A stretch of 47,104 nt of DNA, taken from the NCBI GenBank assembly GCA_027486005.1, contig JAIXPZ010000047.1:1-47104 (forward strand). The letters run 5' to 3'. The translations under genes were made by a program, and so were the position numbers. Shown piece after piece: positions 25,089-35,882 of the stretch (position 1 is the first letter of the stretch; each line of letters begins with the position of its first letter). The stretch comes from Legionellales bacterium. GTDB lineage: Bacteria; Pseudomonadota; Gammaproteobacteria; JAGOUN01. Under the pieces are notes generated by a model that had not been told where the DNA came from, did no database searches, and saw only the letters and a program-made list of their open reading frames with translations.

Positions 25089-25137
25089 GTATTAAAAAAT
25101 CAGGTGCAAATTATTGGCTAAGTTAAGGGAATAAGCA

Positions 25138-26814
25138 ATGCCTAAATTAAATGAGAGAGACAGACAGATGACAGAGCTAACAGGTTGGTTTAAAGAGTTT
25201 CGTTCATTAATTGATTACTACGCTTATTTTAGCGCTCATTTTTATGAAAAAGAAGCGTATTTCCAGTTTCAATCGACATTGTCATACGGTGAAACGTGGG
25301 AAAATGCTCAAAAATTCGCCAGCTTTCTTCAGCAAAAAAATATTCGCAAAAATGATCGTGTTGCTTTAATGCTGCCAAATTGTATGCCATATCCAGTTTG
25401 TATTATGGGGGTACACTTAGCAGGGGCAGTGGTTGTCAATCTTAACCCAGAATATACTGTATATGAATTAGAAGCGCGTATCAAAGATGCTGCGCCTAGC
25501 GCTGTTGTTATTTTAGATTGCTTTGCCTCTAAGTTAGACGCCGTTTTGAAGGCAGTAAAAGTGGATACTGTTGTCGTTGTTTCTGTTGGAGACTTACTGC
25601 CGCGCTGGAAGGGTTGGGCGCTGCAATTGGCCTTGCATTGCAGTGGGCGCATACCGGCTTTCAAATTGCGTGATGCAATACGATTTAGGAAAGCGTTGTT
25701 GGTTGGAGAAAATTTCCCCAGGACAGGCATTGATTTAGAAAAAAGTGACCTAGCTTTCTTACAATATACTGGGGGCACAACAGGCACGCTCAAGGCTGCT
25801 ATGTTGAGCCATGGAAATTTGCTGGCGAATCTTGAGCAAGTACGCCTGTTGTTTGGTGATAAGTTGCACGAAGGTAAAGAAATTAATGTCTTTGCGTTGC
25901 CGATGTACCACATTTTTTCTTTGACAATTAATTTTTTACTCGCTTCTGGGTTGGGCGTGAAGAATATTTTGATAGTCGATCCACGTGAGTTAACGACTGT
26001 TATTAAACAGCTTAGGCGTTTTCCTATTAGTATACTGATTGGCGTCAATACGCTTTTTGACAAAATGATGCTACATCCGCAATTTTCCACCTTGAATTTA
26101 TCAAAATTAAAACTAGTCGTTGCTGGTGGCATGGCGGTGCATAAAACTGTAGCCGAAAAGTGGCAGAAAATGACAGGAATTCCTATTTTAGAAGGGTATG
26201 GTTTAACAGAAACATCGCCAGTGGTTTGTATGAATAGATTGACCAATTTTGAACATGATGGATCAGTAGGATTACCCTTGGCATGTACTGAAATTCAATT
26301 TCTTAATGAACGACAACAGGTCGTTCCAGAGGGTGAGCTAGGAGAAGTAGCTGTGTATGGTCCTCAAGTCATGAGTGGGTATTGGCATCAACCTGCAGAA
26401 ACAGCGCAAGTATTTACATCAAAGGGGTACTTTCTTACAGGGGATATCGGTTTGCGCAATCCTCAGGGGTTGATTTTTTTAAAAGAACGTAAAAAAGATA
26501 TGATCGATATTTCTGGGCTGAAGGTTTATCCTTCAGAGGTGGAAGCCGTGCTGTTAGAACAGCCGCATGTCCGTGAAGCAGCCGTGATTGGAGAAAACAC
26601 TCCTTCCGGTGGAGAAAGGGTGGTTGCTTATGTGGTGAGCGATAATCCGTCTCTTTTAGAGAATGAATTAATTCATGCCTGTAGAAAAAAGCTAACATCG
26701 TACAAATTGCCGCGGCAGATTTATTTTTGCGATAGTTTGCCCAAAAATAATGTGGGAAAAATTTTAAAGCGTGAGCTTAGAAGTGGATTGTCGAAGATAA
26801 AAAAAGAAGGGTAA
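25138..26814 (+). CDS. long-chain fatty acid--CoA ligase (FadD-like)
   Basis: This 558-residue member of the AMP-forming ligase superfamily shows the phosphate loop YTGGTTGTLKAAMLSH, the adenine motif GYGLTETSP, the hinge region YFLTGDIGL and the C-terminal catalytic Lys in LPKNNVGKILKREL. It activates fatty acids with ATP and CoA for beta-oxidation or phospholipid synthesis; chain length is not readable. Length and order fit FadD. AAGGGA precedes the ATG at 25138; a second ATG ten codons on is possible. An Ala replaces the usual Gly after the loop Lys. The next gene begins 3 bp after the stop. Confidence 0.88.
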   Translation: MPKLNERDRQMTELTGWFKEFRSLIDYYAYFSAHFYEKEAYFQFQSTLSYGETWENAQKFASFLQQKNIRKNDRVALMLPNCMPYPVCIMGVHLAGAVVVNLNPEYTVYELEARIKDAAPSAVVILDCFASKLDAVLKAVKVDTVVVVSVGDLLPRWKGWALQLALHCSGRIPAFKLRDAIRFRKALLVGENFPRTGIDLEKSDLAFLQYTGGTTGTLKAAMLSHGNLLANLEQVRLLFGDKLHEGKEINVFALPMYHIFSLTINFLLASGLGVKNILIVDPRELTTVIKQLRRFPISILIGVNTLFDKMMLHPQFSTLNLSKLKLVVAGGMAVHKTVAEKWQKMTGIPILEGYGLTETSPVVCMNRLTNFEHDGSVGLPLACTEIQFLNERQQVVPEGELGEVAVYGPQVMSGYWHQPAETAQVFTSKGYFLTGDIGLRNPQGLIFLKERKKDMIDISGLKVYPSEVEAVLLEQPHVREAAVIGENTPSGGERVVAYVVSDNPSLLENELIHACRKKLTSYKLPRQIYFCDSLPKNNVGKILKRELRSGLSKIKKEG

Positions 26815-26817
26815 AAG

Positions 26818-27462
26818 ATGTATTTAAAACGTAGTGTAGGATTTTTTTTATTGTGTTTAAACTCTGCTGTTTTTCCAGATAATGTGTATAAGCCAGGTGA
26901 GTATTATGTTGCGCCTGGAGTGGCGTATTATCATTTTTCTGAAAAACGAGATATTCAGAACGCGGCGATGGCCAATGTGAGCGCTGGTTTAGTGGTTTCT
27001 GATCAATTCAGTTTAGAGGCCTTTTATGGTCAGGCAGCGACTGAAGAAACTCCTGTTAGTACTGAAAACGGCGCGCGTTTTCATACTTACTGGGCAGATG
27101 GAGTTTATCACTTTAATCCAGGCAGTGAAGCTGCCGTTCATCCCTATGTGCTGGCAGGATTGGGGATAACGAATCAAAACGACGATAACGCTTCATCCGG
27201 TAATACCACTTTACTTGGGGTTAATGCTGGCGCTGGGATTGAGTATTTTGTAAACTCGAGCATTAGTTTATTTACTGATGTGCGTGATATCTACACTTTA
27301 AGTGGCGGAAAAAATGACTGGATGTTGAATGCAGGCATTAAGTTTCTCTTTGGTGAAAACGGCAATGCAAAATCTACGCCCGCACCCGTAACGCCTGTTA
27401 AAACTGATGGCGCTGTAGGTTTCTATGAGTTACAAGACAGCTCGCGCGAAGAGGGGGAATAG
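26818..27462 (+). CDS. outer-membrane beta-barrel protein (OmpA-like 8-strand type)
   Basis: The 214-residue product starts with a signal peptide (MYLKRSVGFFLLCLNSAVF). Alternating-polarity strands follow, such as YYVAPGVAYYHF, VSAGLVVSDQFSLEAFYG, HPYVLAGLGITN, GVNAGAGIEYFV and WMLNAGIKFLFG. That is typical of small barrels of the OmpA-N / OMP_b-brl type. The C-terminal 40 residues after the last strand are Pro-rich and charged and may be periplasmic. It follows the ligase by 3 bp, so it is cotranscribed. Exact function unknown. Confidence 0.7.
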   Translation: MYLKRSVGFFLLCLNSAVFPDNVYKPGEYYVAPGVAYYHFSEKRDIQNAAMANVSAGLVVSDQFSLEAFYGQAATEETPVSTENGARFHTYWADGVYHFNPGSEAAVHPYVLAGLGITNQNDDNASSGNTTLLGVNAGAGIEYFVNSSISLFTDVRDIYTLSGGKNDWMLNAGIKFLFGENGNAKSTPAPVTPVKTDGAVGFYELQDSSREEGE

Positions 27463-27472
27463 CTGATAAAGT

Positions 27473-28318
27473 TTAGTGAAACAACTGTTCAACTGCTTGT
27501 TTTGTAAACTCGTAGCTTTTGTTGCAATATTCGCAAGTCACAGTCAGCACTTTATGCGTTAAAAATGCCGCTAAAGCTTCTTTTTGTCCCAATAATCGAA
27601 GTGTGTTTTGAGTTTTCTCGTGGCTGCAAGTGCAATTAAACATAACCGGCTCAATATGAAAAAGTCGAATATCTTCTTCGTGAAATAGTTTTTTTAGTAA
27701 TGTCTGATTATCCCATTTAATCAGTTCTTCTGATTTTAGGGTGCTGGTAAGTATATCAACATGCTGCCAAAAATTAATTTGTTCAGTGCTATGGCTGGGC
27801 ATCTTCTGTGCCAGAAAGCCGGCAAAATAATTTTTATCGTTACCCAAGATAATTTTAGTAGGAATTTGTTCAGATTGTTTGAAGTAGGTTTCAATAGCTT
27901 CTGCAATGCTCTTATTTTCAATCGCTACGATACTTTGATGACGTTGATTGTCGCGTGCTTCTTCTACAGTAATCATTAATTTACCAGAGAAAAAAGCCTG
28001 TCTTAATTGTTCTGCGTCGACATCCTTGTCCCATTGCGCTAATCCGCGAATTTCAAACTTATGATTACATTTTGCGACTAACATTTTTATAGCGCTTTCA
28101 CCTTGAAATTGCAGAGTAAGCTGCCCTTCATATTTTAGCGTAGACGAAAGTAAAACAGAGGCGGCAAGTAATTCTCCAAGAATAGACCTAATCGCTGGAA
28201 GATAATCATGCTGATCCATAATAGTGCGAATGCTATTATTCAATCGCACGATTTTACCTCTGACATCAGAATTATCAAAAAGAAAGCCTTGTAAAAAATC
28301 CTTGTTTAATTGCGTCAT
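27473..28318 (-). CDS. hslO: redox-regulated chaperone Hsp33
   Basis: The 281-residue protein ends with the zinc-binding redox switch CTC ... CEYC, the hallmark of Hsp33, which is activated by disulfide formation under oxidative stress and holds unfolding proteins. N-terminal sequence (DNSDVRGKIVRLN) and length fit the family. It lies 9 bp after gltA on the same strand, so it is probably cotranscribed, and its stop lies 10 bp from the convergent OMP gene, so each 3' end must terminate inside or near its neighbour. Confidence 0.95.
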   Translation of the reverse strand: MTQLNKDFLQGFLFDNSDVRGKIVRLNNSIRTIMDQHDYLPAIRSILGELLAASVLLSSTLKYEGQLTLQFQGESAIKMLVAKCNHKFEIRGLAQWDKDVDAEQLRQAFFSGKLMITVEEARDNQRHQSIVAIENKSIAEAIETYFKQSEQIPTKIILGNDKNYFAGFLAQKMPSHSTEQINFWQHVDILTSTLKSEELIKWDNQTLLKKLFHEEDIRLFHIEPVMFNCTCSHEKTQNTLRLLGQKEALAAFLTHKVLTVTCEYCNKSYEFTKQAVEQLFH

Positions 28319-28327
28319 TATTAGTGA

Positions 28328-29617
28328 TTACCGTTTTTCAACTGGAACGTAATCTCGCTGTACCGGCCCGGTATAAAGTTGTCGAGGTCGTCCTAATTTT
28401 CGATGATCATCGGCCATCATTTCATTCCAATTTGCAATCCAGCCAATGGTGCGCGCAAGTGCGAAAATAACGGTAAACATATTGCTAGGAATCCCTAGAG
28501 CACTTAAAGTGATTCCAGAGTAGAAATCCACATTAGGATAAAGTTTTCTCTCAATGAAATAGCTGTCGCTTAATGCAATACGTTCTAATTCCATTGCCAC
28601 ATCAAGAATTGGATCATCTTTGCGACCAACGGCATTCAGCACTTGATGACATGCTTCTTGCATCACTTTAGCGCGTGGATCATAGTTTTTATAAACACGA
28701 TGACCAAAGCCCATTAAACGGAATGGATCATTTTTGTCTTTGGCTCTAGCGACGTACGCTGGAATATTTTTCACATCACCAATCTGACGCAACATATTGA
28801 GACAAGCTTCATTCGCGCCACCATGCGCAGGTCCCCATAATGCAGCAATCCCCGCCGAGACACAGGCATAAGGATTCGCACCTGTCGATCCCGCTAATCT
28901 CACGGTTGACGTGGATGCATTTTGTTCATGATCAGCATGTAAAATAAAAATTTTGTCTAGTGCTTTGGCTAATACTGGATTGGGTTTTTTATTTTCACAG
29001 GGTGTGCCAAACATCATGTGCAGAAAATTTTCACTAAAAGAAAGTGTATTATCCGGATAAATAAAAGGTTGACCTTGAGCGTATTTGTATGACATTGCAG
29101 CAATAGTGGGCATTTTTGCGATTAATCGAACTGCGGTCATGCGGCGACTATCAGACTTATTAACATTGATGGTGTCGTTATAGAAGGCAGATAATGCACC
29201 CACTACACCAACCATAATCGCCATAGGATGAGCGTCGCGACGAAAGCCATTGAAGAATGTGCGAACTTGTTCGTGAAGAAGTGTGTGATGTTTAATCTCT
29301 GTTTCAAAAGAAGCGTATTGTTCTTTGTTAGGTAATTCGCCGTTCAGCAGTAAATAACAGACCTCTAAATAAGTCGCATTTTCAGCTAATGCGCCAATAG
29401 GGTAGCCGCGATGCAAGAGAATGCCTTTGTCGCCATCAATAAACGTGATATCAGAATTACACGCCGCGGTAGACATAAAGCCGGGATCATAGGTAAAAAT
29501 ATCATTTTGTGCTAAAGAACTTACATCGATAACATTTGGACCTAATGTTCCTGAATAAACGGGAAGCTCAAAGGTTTTTCCGTTAAGGGTTAGTGTTGCT
29601 TTTTGACCATCGGTCAT
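28328..29617 (-). CDS. gltA: citrate synthase (type II, hexameric)
   Basis: The 429-residue enzyme condenses oxaloacetate and acetyl-CoA. The catalytic residues are visible: His in [10 protein letters not shown], His in [14 protein letters not shown] and Asp in [24 protein letters not shown] is the conserved helix. The length matches the Gram-negative NADH-sensitive hexameric type. AGGAG precedes the ATG. It diverges from sdhC across 175 bp, the usual arrangement in gammaproteobacteria. Confidence 0.97.
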   Translation of the reverse strand: MTDGQKATLTLNGKTFELPVYSGTLGPNVIDVSSLAQNDIFTYDPGFMSTAACNSDITFIDGDKGILLHRGYPIGALAENATYLEVCYLLLNGELPNKEQYASFETEIKHHTLLHEQVRTFFNGFRRDAHPMAIMVGVVGALSAFYNDTINVNKSDSRRMTAVRLIAKMPTIAAMSYKYAQGQPFIYPDNTLSFSENFLHMMFGTPCENKKPNPVLAKALDKIFILHADHEQNASTSTVRLAGSTGANPYACVSAGIAALWGPAHGGANEACLNMLRQIGDVKNIPAYVARAKDKNDPFRLMGFGHRVYKNYDPRAKVMQEACHQVLNAVGRKDDPILDVAMELERIALSDSYFIERKLYPNVDFYSGITLSALGIPSNMFTVIFALARTIGWIANWNEMMADDHRKLGRPRQLYTGPVQRDYVPVEKR

Positions 29618-29792
29618 TTTTTTCTCCTAAATTCACGCGGGTGCAGGCAATTTGCTTGTGTGATTTGATAATAACTTAGATTAGTAAGGTTTTAAAATGA
29701 ATTTGAATTAAGTTTTTCAATTGTTCGGTTTTTTTTCTGGTCAAGTGCCGGTATACTGTCAATTAGTTTATTTCAAAGCTTAAGGATAGTTA
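29618..29792. promoter_or_regulatory. divergent gltA / sdhC control region
   Basis: The 175-bp gap must hold promoters in both directions. A TATACT hexamer at about 29751 is a plausible -10 for sdhC, but the -35 upstream of it is poor (a T-rich stretch). I cannot identify a CRP, ArcA or small-RNA site. AAGGAT provides the ribosome site for sdhC. Confidence 0.4.
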
Positions 29793-30170
29793 ATGCGCAA
29801 GAAAAGACCAGTTAATCTTAACTTGATGACTATCAAGTTTCCTGTTGCAGCGATTAGTTCCATTTTGCATCGTGCTTCTGGCTTATTGCTATTTTTATTA
29901 ATTCCAGTGGGGTTATGGGGATTTGGGTTATCTTTTACACCCGATGGCTTTGTTTTGTTGCAGCATGCAAGTACGTGCATTGTCATCAGGCTTATTGAAT
30001 GGTTTATGCTTGCTGGTTTAATTTATCATGTGATTGCAGGAATTCGGCACTTATTAATGGATGCTGGTTGGTTTGAGCACAGAGAGAGCGGTCCGAAAGC
30101 TGCTTGGGGAGTCATAATTATTAGCGGCTTGTTGATATTAGCAGTAGGAGGATGGTTACTATGCAAATGA
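29793..30170 (+). CDS. sdhC: succinate dehydrogenase cytochrome b556 subunit
   Basis: The 125-residue membrane anchor starts with the basic RKKRPVNLNL segment and has three hydrophobic helices. The heme-ligand His lies in YHVIAGIRHLLMD, as in SdhC. With SdhD it binds heme b and ubiquinone and anchors SdhAB to the inner membrane. Ser in the first-helix SSILHRASG region fits the quinone site. It is the first gene of the sdhCDAB-sucABCD unit. Confidence 0.95.
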   Translation: MRKKRPVNLNLMTIKFPVAAISSILHRASGLLLFLLIPVGLWGFGLSFTPDGFVLLQHASTCIVIRLIEWFMLAGLIYHVIAGIRHLLMDAGWFEHRESGPKAAWGVIIISGLLILAVGGWLLCK

Positions 30171-30508
30171 ATACCAGAACCGTTTCACGAGTAGGGGTAA
30201 GAGATTGGTTATTGCAACGCATCAGTGCGGTGTGTTTGATTGTATATTTACTCGTATTTGGCATTCTGCTTATCAAACATTCGCCGTTAAATTTTACCGA
30301 ATGGCAGTCTATTTTTTCACCATTATGGTTTAAAATTATTTCATTAATTGCTTTCTTAAGTATTGTTGTTCATTCCTGGGTGGGGGTGTGGACGATTTTT
30401 ACTGATTATATCCATCCTTGGAAATTACGTTTAATTTTGATGAGTGTGGTCATGTTATTATTGATCGCTTATTTCATTTGGTTTGTTCAGATTATGTGGG
30501 GAGTTTAA
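30161..30508 (+). CDS. sdhD: succinate dehydrogenase membrane anchor subunit
   Basis: The 115-residue protein has three transmembrane helices and the motif VVHSWVGVWTIFTDYI, matching the HAW...TDY heme and quinone region of SdhD. An AGGAGG at 30146-30151 lies 9 bp before the ATG at 30161, so I use that start; the earlier ATG at 30152 would abut the ribosome site. It overlaps the sdhC end by 10 bp, so the two are coupled. Confidence 0.93.
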   Translation: MQMNTRTVSRVGVRDWLLQRISAVCLIVYLLVFGILLIKHSPLNFTEWQSIFSPLWFKIISLIAFLSIVVHSWVGVWTIFTDYIHPWKLRLILMSVVMLLLIAYFIWFVQIMWGV

Positions 30509-30511
30509 CGC

Positions 30512-32284
30512 ATGACTAGTCTTCCGGTTAAAGAATACGATGCCGTTATTGTTGGCGGTGGTGGGGCAGGTTTACGTGCGAGTTTGCAAATGGCTGCTTC
30601 GGGTTTAAATGTAGCCGTGGTTTCAAAAGTTTTCCCCACGCGTTCGCATACGGTAGCTGCACAAGGTGGCATTAATGCTGCTTTAGGTAATATGGGTAGT
30701 GTGGATGATTGGCGTTGGCATATGTATGACACGGTAATGGGCTCTGATTGTTTAGGCGATCAAGAAGCTATTGAGTACATGTGTAAACAAGCGCCAGCGA
30801 CGATTTATGAGCTTGAACACATGGGTTTACCTTTCTCACGTACCGAAGAAGGCAAAATTTATCAGCGTGCGTTTGGCGGTCAGACAACGAATTTCGGTGA
30901 AAAGCTGGCTCACCGCACTTGTTGTGCCTCTGATAGAACCGGGCATGCGATGTTACATACACTGTATCAACAAAATATTGCCGCAAAAACTAATTTTCTA
31001 AATGAATGGTTTGCTATTGATCTTGTGAAAAACGAGAAAAATCAAGTCGTTGGTATTACTGCGATGGAAATTGAAACAGGCGAAGTTTACTTCTTAAAAT
31101 CTCGCGCCACAGTGTTAGCAACCGGTGGAGCAGGACGAATTTATAAATCAACGACCAATGCGCATATTAATACCGGCGATGGTATTGGCATGGTACTACG
31201 CGCTGGATTTCCAGTACAAGATATGGAGTTTTGGCAATTCCATCCTACAGGTATTGCTGGAGCAGGCGTGTTAATTACGGAAGGTTGCCGTGGTGAAGGC
31301 GGCTATTTAGTGAATGGCCTGGGAGAGCGTTTCATGGAACGTTATGCACCACACTTAAAAGATTTAGCATGCCGTGATGTTGTCGCGCGCTCTTCCATTA
31401 TGGAAATACGTGAAGGGCGTGGCTGTGGTCCTAACAAAGATTATGTGTTGCTTCACGTCGACCATCTTGGTGAAAAAATTATTAGCGAACGATTACCAGG
31501 CATTCGTGAAAGCGCTAAAACATTTGCTGGTGTTGATCCCGTGAAAGAACCTATTCCAGTAATTCCAACCTGCCATTATATGATGGGCGGAATTCCGACC
31601 AATCATCATGGTCAAGCGATCACCTTAGATGCGAATGGAAATGAGAGCTTAGTCGATGGATTATATGCAGCAGGTGAGTGCGCTTGTGTTTCTGTGCATG
31701 GGGCTAATCGCTTAGGCGCAAATTCATTATTAGATATTGTCGTATTTGGTCGTTCAATTGGTTTGTATCTAGAAAAAATGTTGAAAGAAAACAGTGAGCA
31801 TGCAGATGTTACGGATGCAAATGTTGATGCTGCTATGGCACGCTATCAACGCTGGGAAAATAATCCAGAAGATGGGGGGGATCCAGAAATCATTCGTGCT
31901 GAAATGTGTGAAATTATGCAGCAAGATTTTGGTGTATTTAGAACTGCTGAACATATGGCAACGGGCTTAAAAAAATTATCCGATTTACGTGATCGTTTGA
32001 AAAAAGCAAGTTTGCACGATAAGAGCAAAACGTTTAATACCGCTCGTTTAGAAGCCTTAGAGCTAGATAATCTGATTGAAGTGGCTTATGCAACGGCCAA
32101 GTTAGCGGACTATCGCACTGAAAGTCGCGGAGCGCATTCGCGTTTTGATTTTCCAGAGCGTGATGATAAAAACTGGTTGAAGCATTCTGTTTATATGAGC
32201 GAAGGCGAAAAGATCTCTTTTCGCGAAGTGAATATGACGCCAAAACATATTGATCCCATCCCAGTAAAAGAACGAGATCATTAA
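30512..32284 (+). CDS. sdhA: succinate dehydrogenase flavoprotein subunit
   Basis: This 590-residue subunit oxidises succinate to fumarate with covalently bound FAD. The FAD Rossmann motif [13 protein letters not shown], the flavinylated His in [12 protein letters not shown], the substrate-site HPTG and the [12 protein letters not shown] motif are all present. It is separated from sdhD by 3 bp and followed by sdhB. Confidence 0.98.
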   Translation: MTSLPVKEYDAVIVGGGGAGLRASLQMAASGLNVAVVSKVFPTRSHTVAAQGGINAALGNMGSVDDWRWHMYDTVMGSDCLGDQEAIEYMCKQAPATIYELEHMGLPFSRTEEGKIYQRAFGGQTTNFGEKLAHRTCCASDRTGHAMLHTLYQQNIAAKTNFLNEWFAIDLVKNEKNQVVGITAMEIETGEVYFLKSRATVLATGGAGRIYKSTTNAHINTGDGIGMVLRAGFPVQDMEFWQFHPTGIAGAGVLITEGCRGEGGYLVNGLGERFMERYAPHLKDLACRDVVARSSIMEIREGRGCGPNKDYVLLHVDHLGEKIISERLPGIRESAKTFAGVDPVKEPIPVIPTCHYMMGGIPTNHHGQAITLDANGNESLVDGLYAAGECACVSVHGANRLGANSLLDIVVFGRSIGLYLEKMLKENSEHADVTDANVDAAMARYQRWENNPEDGGDPEIIRAEMCEIMQQDFGVFRTAEHMATGLKKLSDLRDRLKKASLHDKSKTFNTARLEALELDNLIEVAYATAKLADYRTESRGAHSRFDFPERDDKNWLKHSVYMSEGEKISFREVNMTPKHIDPIPVKERDH

Positions 32285-32304
32285 GATTAAAGACGAGGAA
32301 TACA

Positions 32305-33030
32305 ATGAGTGAATTAACAACATTTGAAATTTATCGCTACAACCCAGATGTTGATAGTAAACCGTATATGCAGACATATACTTTAGATACTAAAAAGCAT
32401 AATTGCATTATGGTGCTCGATGCATTGATGGAGCTTAAAAAACAAGACACAAGCCTGACTTTCAGAAAATCATGTCGTGAAGGCGTTTGTGGTTCTGACG
32501 GCATGAATATGAATGGCAAAAATGGTCTTGCTTGTATTACGCATTTATCTTCTTTTAAAGGTTCAACGATTACATTGCGTCCGCTGCCGGGAATGCCTGT
32601 GGTGCGAGATTTAGTTATTGATATGACGCAATTTTATAAACAATACGATCGCGTTAAACCTTATTTAATTAATGATCAACCGACACCAACCACAGAACGC
32701 TTACAATCACCTGAAGAACGTGCAAAATTGGATGGTCTTTACGAATGCATTTTATGTGCATGTTGTTCGACTTCTTGTCCTTCGTTTTGGTGGAATCCAG
32801 AAAAGTTTGTTGGTCCACAAGGGCTTTTACATGCGTATCGTTTTATTGCAGATAGTCGTGATACAGCGACTGAAGAACGCTTAGCTGATTTGAGCGATCC
32901 GTTCAGTTTGTTTCGCTGTCGCGGGATTATGAACTGCGTTAGCGTTTGTCCTAAAGGATTAAATCCTACTCAAGCAATCGGCAAGATACGTTCTTTATTA
33001 TTAAAAGAAAGCGTTGGAGCGAGCAAATAA
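32305..33030 (+). CDS. sdhB: succinate dehydrogenase iron-sulfur subunit
   Basis: The 241-residue subunit carries the Cys groups for its three clusters: SCREGVCGSDGMNMNG plus GLACIT (2Fe-2S), CILCACCSTSCPS (4Fe-4S) and CRGIMNCVSVCPKGLNP (3Fe-4S). It passes electrons from FAD to ubiquinone. GACGAGGAATAC precedes the ATG. The stop is 3 bp before sucA. Confidence 0.98.
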   Translation: MSELTTFEIYRYNPDVDSKPYMQTYTLDTKKHNCIMVLDALMELKKQDTSLTFRKSCREGVCGSDGMNMNGKNGLACITHLSSFKGSTITLRPLPGMPVVRDLVIDMTQFYKQYDRVKPYLINDQPTPTTERLQSPEERAKLDGLYECILCACCSTSCPSFWWNPEKFVGPQGLLHAYRFIADSRDTATEERLADLSDPFSLFRCRGIMNCVSVCPKGLNPTQAIGKIRSLLLKESVGASK

Positions 33031-33033
33031 ATA

Positions 33034-35868
33034 ATGAAAAATAATAATGACTCAATGCGGTTTCAGCGAGAAAATTCTTATTTAGAGAGTGAAAATGCGC
33101 CATATTTAGAAGCGTTGTATTACGATTATTGTAATGGTAAGGAAATTTCAGACCCTACTATTTTGGCGTATTTTGAAGGGATGTCACCACGCGGAACCCA
33201 AGAAGTAGATCATCAAGCTATCATTAATGAATTTGTAGGGGCGAGTGGCGCTCGCCCTTTTGAAGCCTGCTACAGACCCAACCAGGGCGCTCGCCCTTTT
33301 GAAGCCTGCTACAGACCCAACCAGGGCGAGCGCCACTCGCCCCTACAATCAATACAAGACGTCAACGTATTAATCAATGCATTCCGGACATACGGCCACA
33401 GACTTGCCAATCTAGATCCGCTTAATCTAACCAAGCCAGCAGGTCATCCAACATTAAATCTTGAGCGTTTTAATTTACAAAACGATCAAGAAGCAAGAGC
33501 AGTTTTTGAGCAATATAAAGCTATTTATTGCCAACATATTGGCTTTGAATTTACTTACATTAGCAACGAAGAAGAAACACAATGGTTGCAAAATGAAATT
33601 GAACAGAATGGCGGTGCATTTTCGCTCTCCGTCGAGGAAAAAAAGAATATTTTTAAAGATTTAACGGCTGCAGAAGGTTTAGAGAAATATCTTGGTCGTC
33701 GTTATGTTGGTAAAACACGATTTTCATTAGAAGGGTTAGATAGTCTTATTCCATGCATGAATGATATCGTGAATCGTGCTTCAAATCATGGTGTTGAAGA
33801 AATTGTTATTGGTATGGCACATCGCGGTCGTTTAAATGTGTTAGTCAATGTCTTAGGGAAAAAGCCTAGCGATTTATTGGACTATATCGATGGAAAATTA
33901 ATTGATCCTAATTCCTCCGGTGACGTTACGTATCATTTAGGCCATTCTTCTAATATTCTTACTAAAGCTTCCAATACTCTAGAAGATAAACTCGTACATC
34001 TTTGTATGGCGTTTAATCCATCACATTTAGAAATCATTATGCCAGTAGTTCTAGGGTCGACTAAAGCAAAACAACAACGGCGTAATGGTAAGATTTGCGA
34101 TTCAGTATTGCCGGTGATTTTACATGGTGATGCTGCTTTTGCGGGCCAAGGTGTAGTGATGGAGTCTTTTGCAATGTCACAAACACGTGGCTTTTCAGTG
34201 GGAGGCTCTCTGCATATTGTCACGAATAATCAAGTAGGCTTTACGACAAGTAATCCTGCCGATGCGCGTTCAAGTTTATATTGTACTGATATTGCTAAAA
34301 TGATCGAAGCACCTATTTTTCATGTGAATGCAGATGATCCTGAAGCAGTGATTTTTGTTACACGTTTAGCAATGCAATATCGAAGCAAATTCAAAAAAGA
34401 TGTGGTGATTGATTTAATCGGTTATCGACGTTTTGGCCATAATGAAGCAGACGAGCCTTCTGCCACCCAACCTTTGATGTACAATGTTATTCGCAATCAT
34501 CCTACTCCTAGAGCGCTTTATGCTGAAGAATTAATAGCCGATAAAGTCATCACGACAGAAGAAGTGAGTAAAGCGTTAGATGCTTATCAAGCAGCATTAG
34601 ATGCAGGCCAACCTGTCGCCGCTGCGTCGGATGATATGTCGGGTTACGAATTCGCTGCAAAATGGGTGCCTTATCTTGGTCATCATTGGCGGACAGAGTA
34701 TGACTCGCGGATTTCTCAGCAACAATTTCAAGCATATGCAAAAAATCTTTTATTTATCCCCGAAAATTTTACTCTTCAGTCACAAGTGAAGCGAACCATC
34801 CTAGCGCGTGAAAAAATGGCACAAGGAGAGGCTCCGATTGATTGGGGATTTGCAGAAAATTTAGCCTATGCTTCTTTGTTAGCGGAAGGACATGCGATAC
34901 GTTTATGTGGAGAAGATGTGGCGCGGGGAACTTTTGCACACAGACACTCGGTATTACACGATCAGACTGATGATAAAATTTATGTGCCTTTAGAGCATAT
35001 TGCTGAAAAACAAGCGTCTATAGCGATTATCGATTCGCTGTTGTCTGAAGAAGCCGTGTTAGGTTTTGAATATGGTTTTTCTGCTGCCGAGCCTGATACG
35101 ATGACTATTTGGGAAGCTCAGTACGGTGATTTTGTTAATGGCGCGCAAGTGGTTATTGACCAGTTTATTAGCTCAGGCGAACAAAAATGGGGGCGCTTAT
35201 GTGGCTTGGTCATGTTGCTTCCTCACGGTTATGAAGGCGCTGGTCCTGAGCATTCATCCGCACGATTAGAACGCTTTTTACAGCTATGTGCGCAAGAAAA
35301 TATGCAGGTTTGCATTCCTTCTACTCCCGCGCAAATTTTTCATTTATTACGACGACAAGTTCTACGAGTATTTCGTAAGCCGCTTATTGTTATGACGCCC
35401 AAAAGTATGTTGAGGAATAAATTAGTGGTGTCATCTATTAGTGATTTGACGGATGGAAAATTTGAGTTAGTGATTCCAGAGCAAGAAGCATTAAATATTT
35501 CTGATGTTACGCGCGTTGTGTTTTGTTCAGGCAAAGTTTATTACGATTTATTGACGGCACGCATTGAGGCCAAATGCACCAATGTTGCATTGATTCGAAT
35601 TGAGCAACTGTATCCTTTTCCTAATGAAGAAATAGTAGAAACATTGTCAAAATATACCCATGTGAAAGATTTTGTTTGGTGCCAAGAAGAGCCGCAAAAT
35701 CAAGGGGCTTGGCTGCTAATCCAGCATGATATAGAAGCTTGTTTAAGCAAGCAGCAAGCGTTGAGTTATGCGGGACGTTCTTCAACAGCAGCGCCGTCAG
35801 GTGGGTTTCCATCCGTGCATGCAAAACAACAAGCGGAACTTGTAAAACAAGCATTAAATTTATCTTAA
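33034..35868 (+). CDS. sucA: 2-oxoglutarate dehydrogenase E1 component, with an in-frame palindromic insertion
   Basis: At 944 residues this is a normal-length SucA. It decarboxylates 2-oxoglutarate with thiamine diphosphate in the OGDH complex. Conserved motifs include [23 protein letters not shown] (ThDP/Mg region) and [11 protein letters not shown]. An unusual segment at residues ~68-106, containing two copies of [13 protein letters not shown] followed by GERHSPLQS, is encoded by a palindromic repeat element (33233-33348). It lies in the linker between the N-terminal docking region and the [13 protein letters not shown] helix, a place likely to tolerate extra residues. The gene remains open, so the enzyme is probably functional. 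Confidence 0.96.
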   Translation: MKNNNDSMRFQRENSYLESENAPYLEALYYDYCNGKEISDPTILAYFEGMSPRGTQEVDHQAIINEFVGASGARPFEACYRPNQGARPFEACYRPNQGERHSPLQSIQDVNVLINAFRTYGHRLANLDPLNLTKPAGHPTLNLERFNLQNDQEARAVFEQYKAIYCQHIGFEFTYISNEEETQWLQNEIEQNGGAFSLSVEEKKNIFKDLTAAEGLEKYLGRRYVGKTRFSLEGLDSLIPCMNDIVNRASNHGVEEIVIGMAHRGRLNVLVNVLGKKPSDLLDYIDGKLIDPNSSGDVTYHLGHSSNILTKASNTLEDKLVHLCMAFNPSHLEIIMPVVLGSTKAKQQRRNGKICDSVLPVILHGDAAFAGQGVVMESFAMSQTRGFSVGGSLHIVTNNQVGFTTSNPADARSSLYCTDIAKMIEAPIFHVNADDPEAVIFVTRLAMQYRSKFKKDVVIDLIGYRRFGHNEADEPSATQPLMYNVIRNHPTPRALYAEELIADKVITTEEVSKALDAYQAALDAGQPVAAASDDMSGYEFAAKWVPYLGHHWRTEYDSRISQQQFQAYAKNLLFIPENFTLQSQVKRTILAREKMAQGEAPIDWGFAENLAYASLLAEGHAIRLCGEDVARGTFAHRHSVLHDQTDDKIYVPLEHIAEKQASIAIIDSLLSEEAVLGFEYGFSAAEPDTMTIWEAQYGDFVNGAQVVIDQFISSGEQKWGRLCGLVMLLPHGYEGAGPEHSSARLERFLQLCAQENMQVCIPSTPAQIFHLLRRQVLRVFRKPLIVMTPKSMLRNKLVVSSISDLTDGKFELVIPEQEALNISDVTRVVFCSGKVYYDLLTARIEAKCTNVALIRIEQLYPFPNEEIVETLSKYTHVKDFVWCQEEPQNQGAWLLIQHDIEACLSKQQALSYAGRSSTAAPSGGFPSVHAKQQAELVKQALNLS
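33233..33348. repeat. palindromic element inserted in the sucA coding sequence
   Basis: A 25-bp perfect terminal inverted repeat (33233-33257 and 33324-33348, beginning TTGTAGGGGCGAGTGGCGCT) bounds a 116-bp element. Each arm is itself a hairpin (GGGCGAG / CTCGCCC around TGGCG). Inside are two tandem copies of a 39-bp unit (starting at about 33247 and 33286), each coding 13 residues, so the duplication keeps frame. It is more GC-rich than the surrounding gene. In concept it resembles the Rickettsia palindromic elements that insert in genes without breaking them. A related fragment lies at 38242-38266. Confidence 0.85.
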
Positions 35869-35882
35869 AGAGGAAGAATACT

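Noticed and set aside
25329-26246. 305-residue antisense frame over the acyl-CoA synthetase gene
   Set aside because: It is a shadow; the plus strand has all ligase motifs.
35739-35882. N-terminal extension of sucB into sucA
   Set aside because: The lipoyl domain begins right after the ATG at 35883, which has a good ribosome site.
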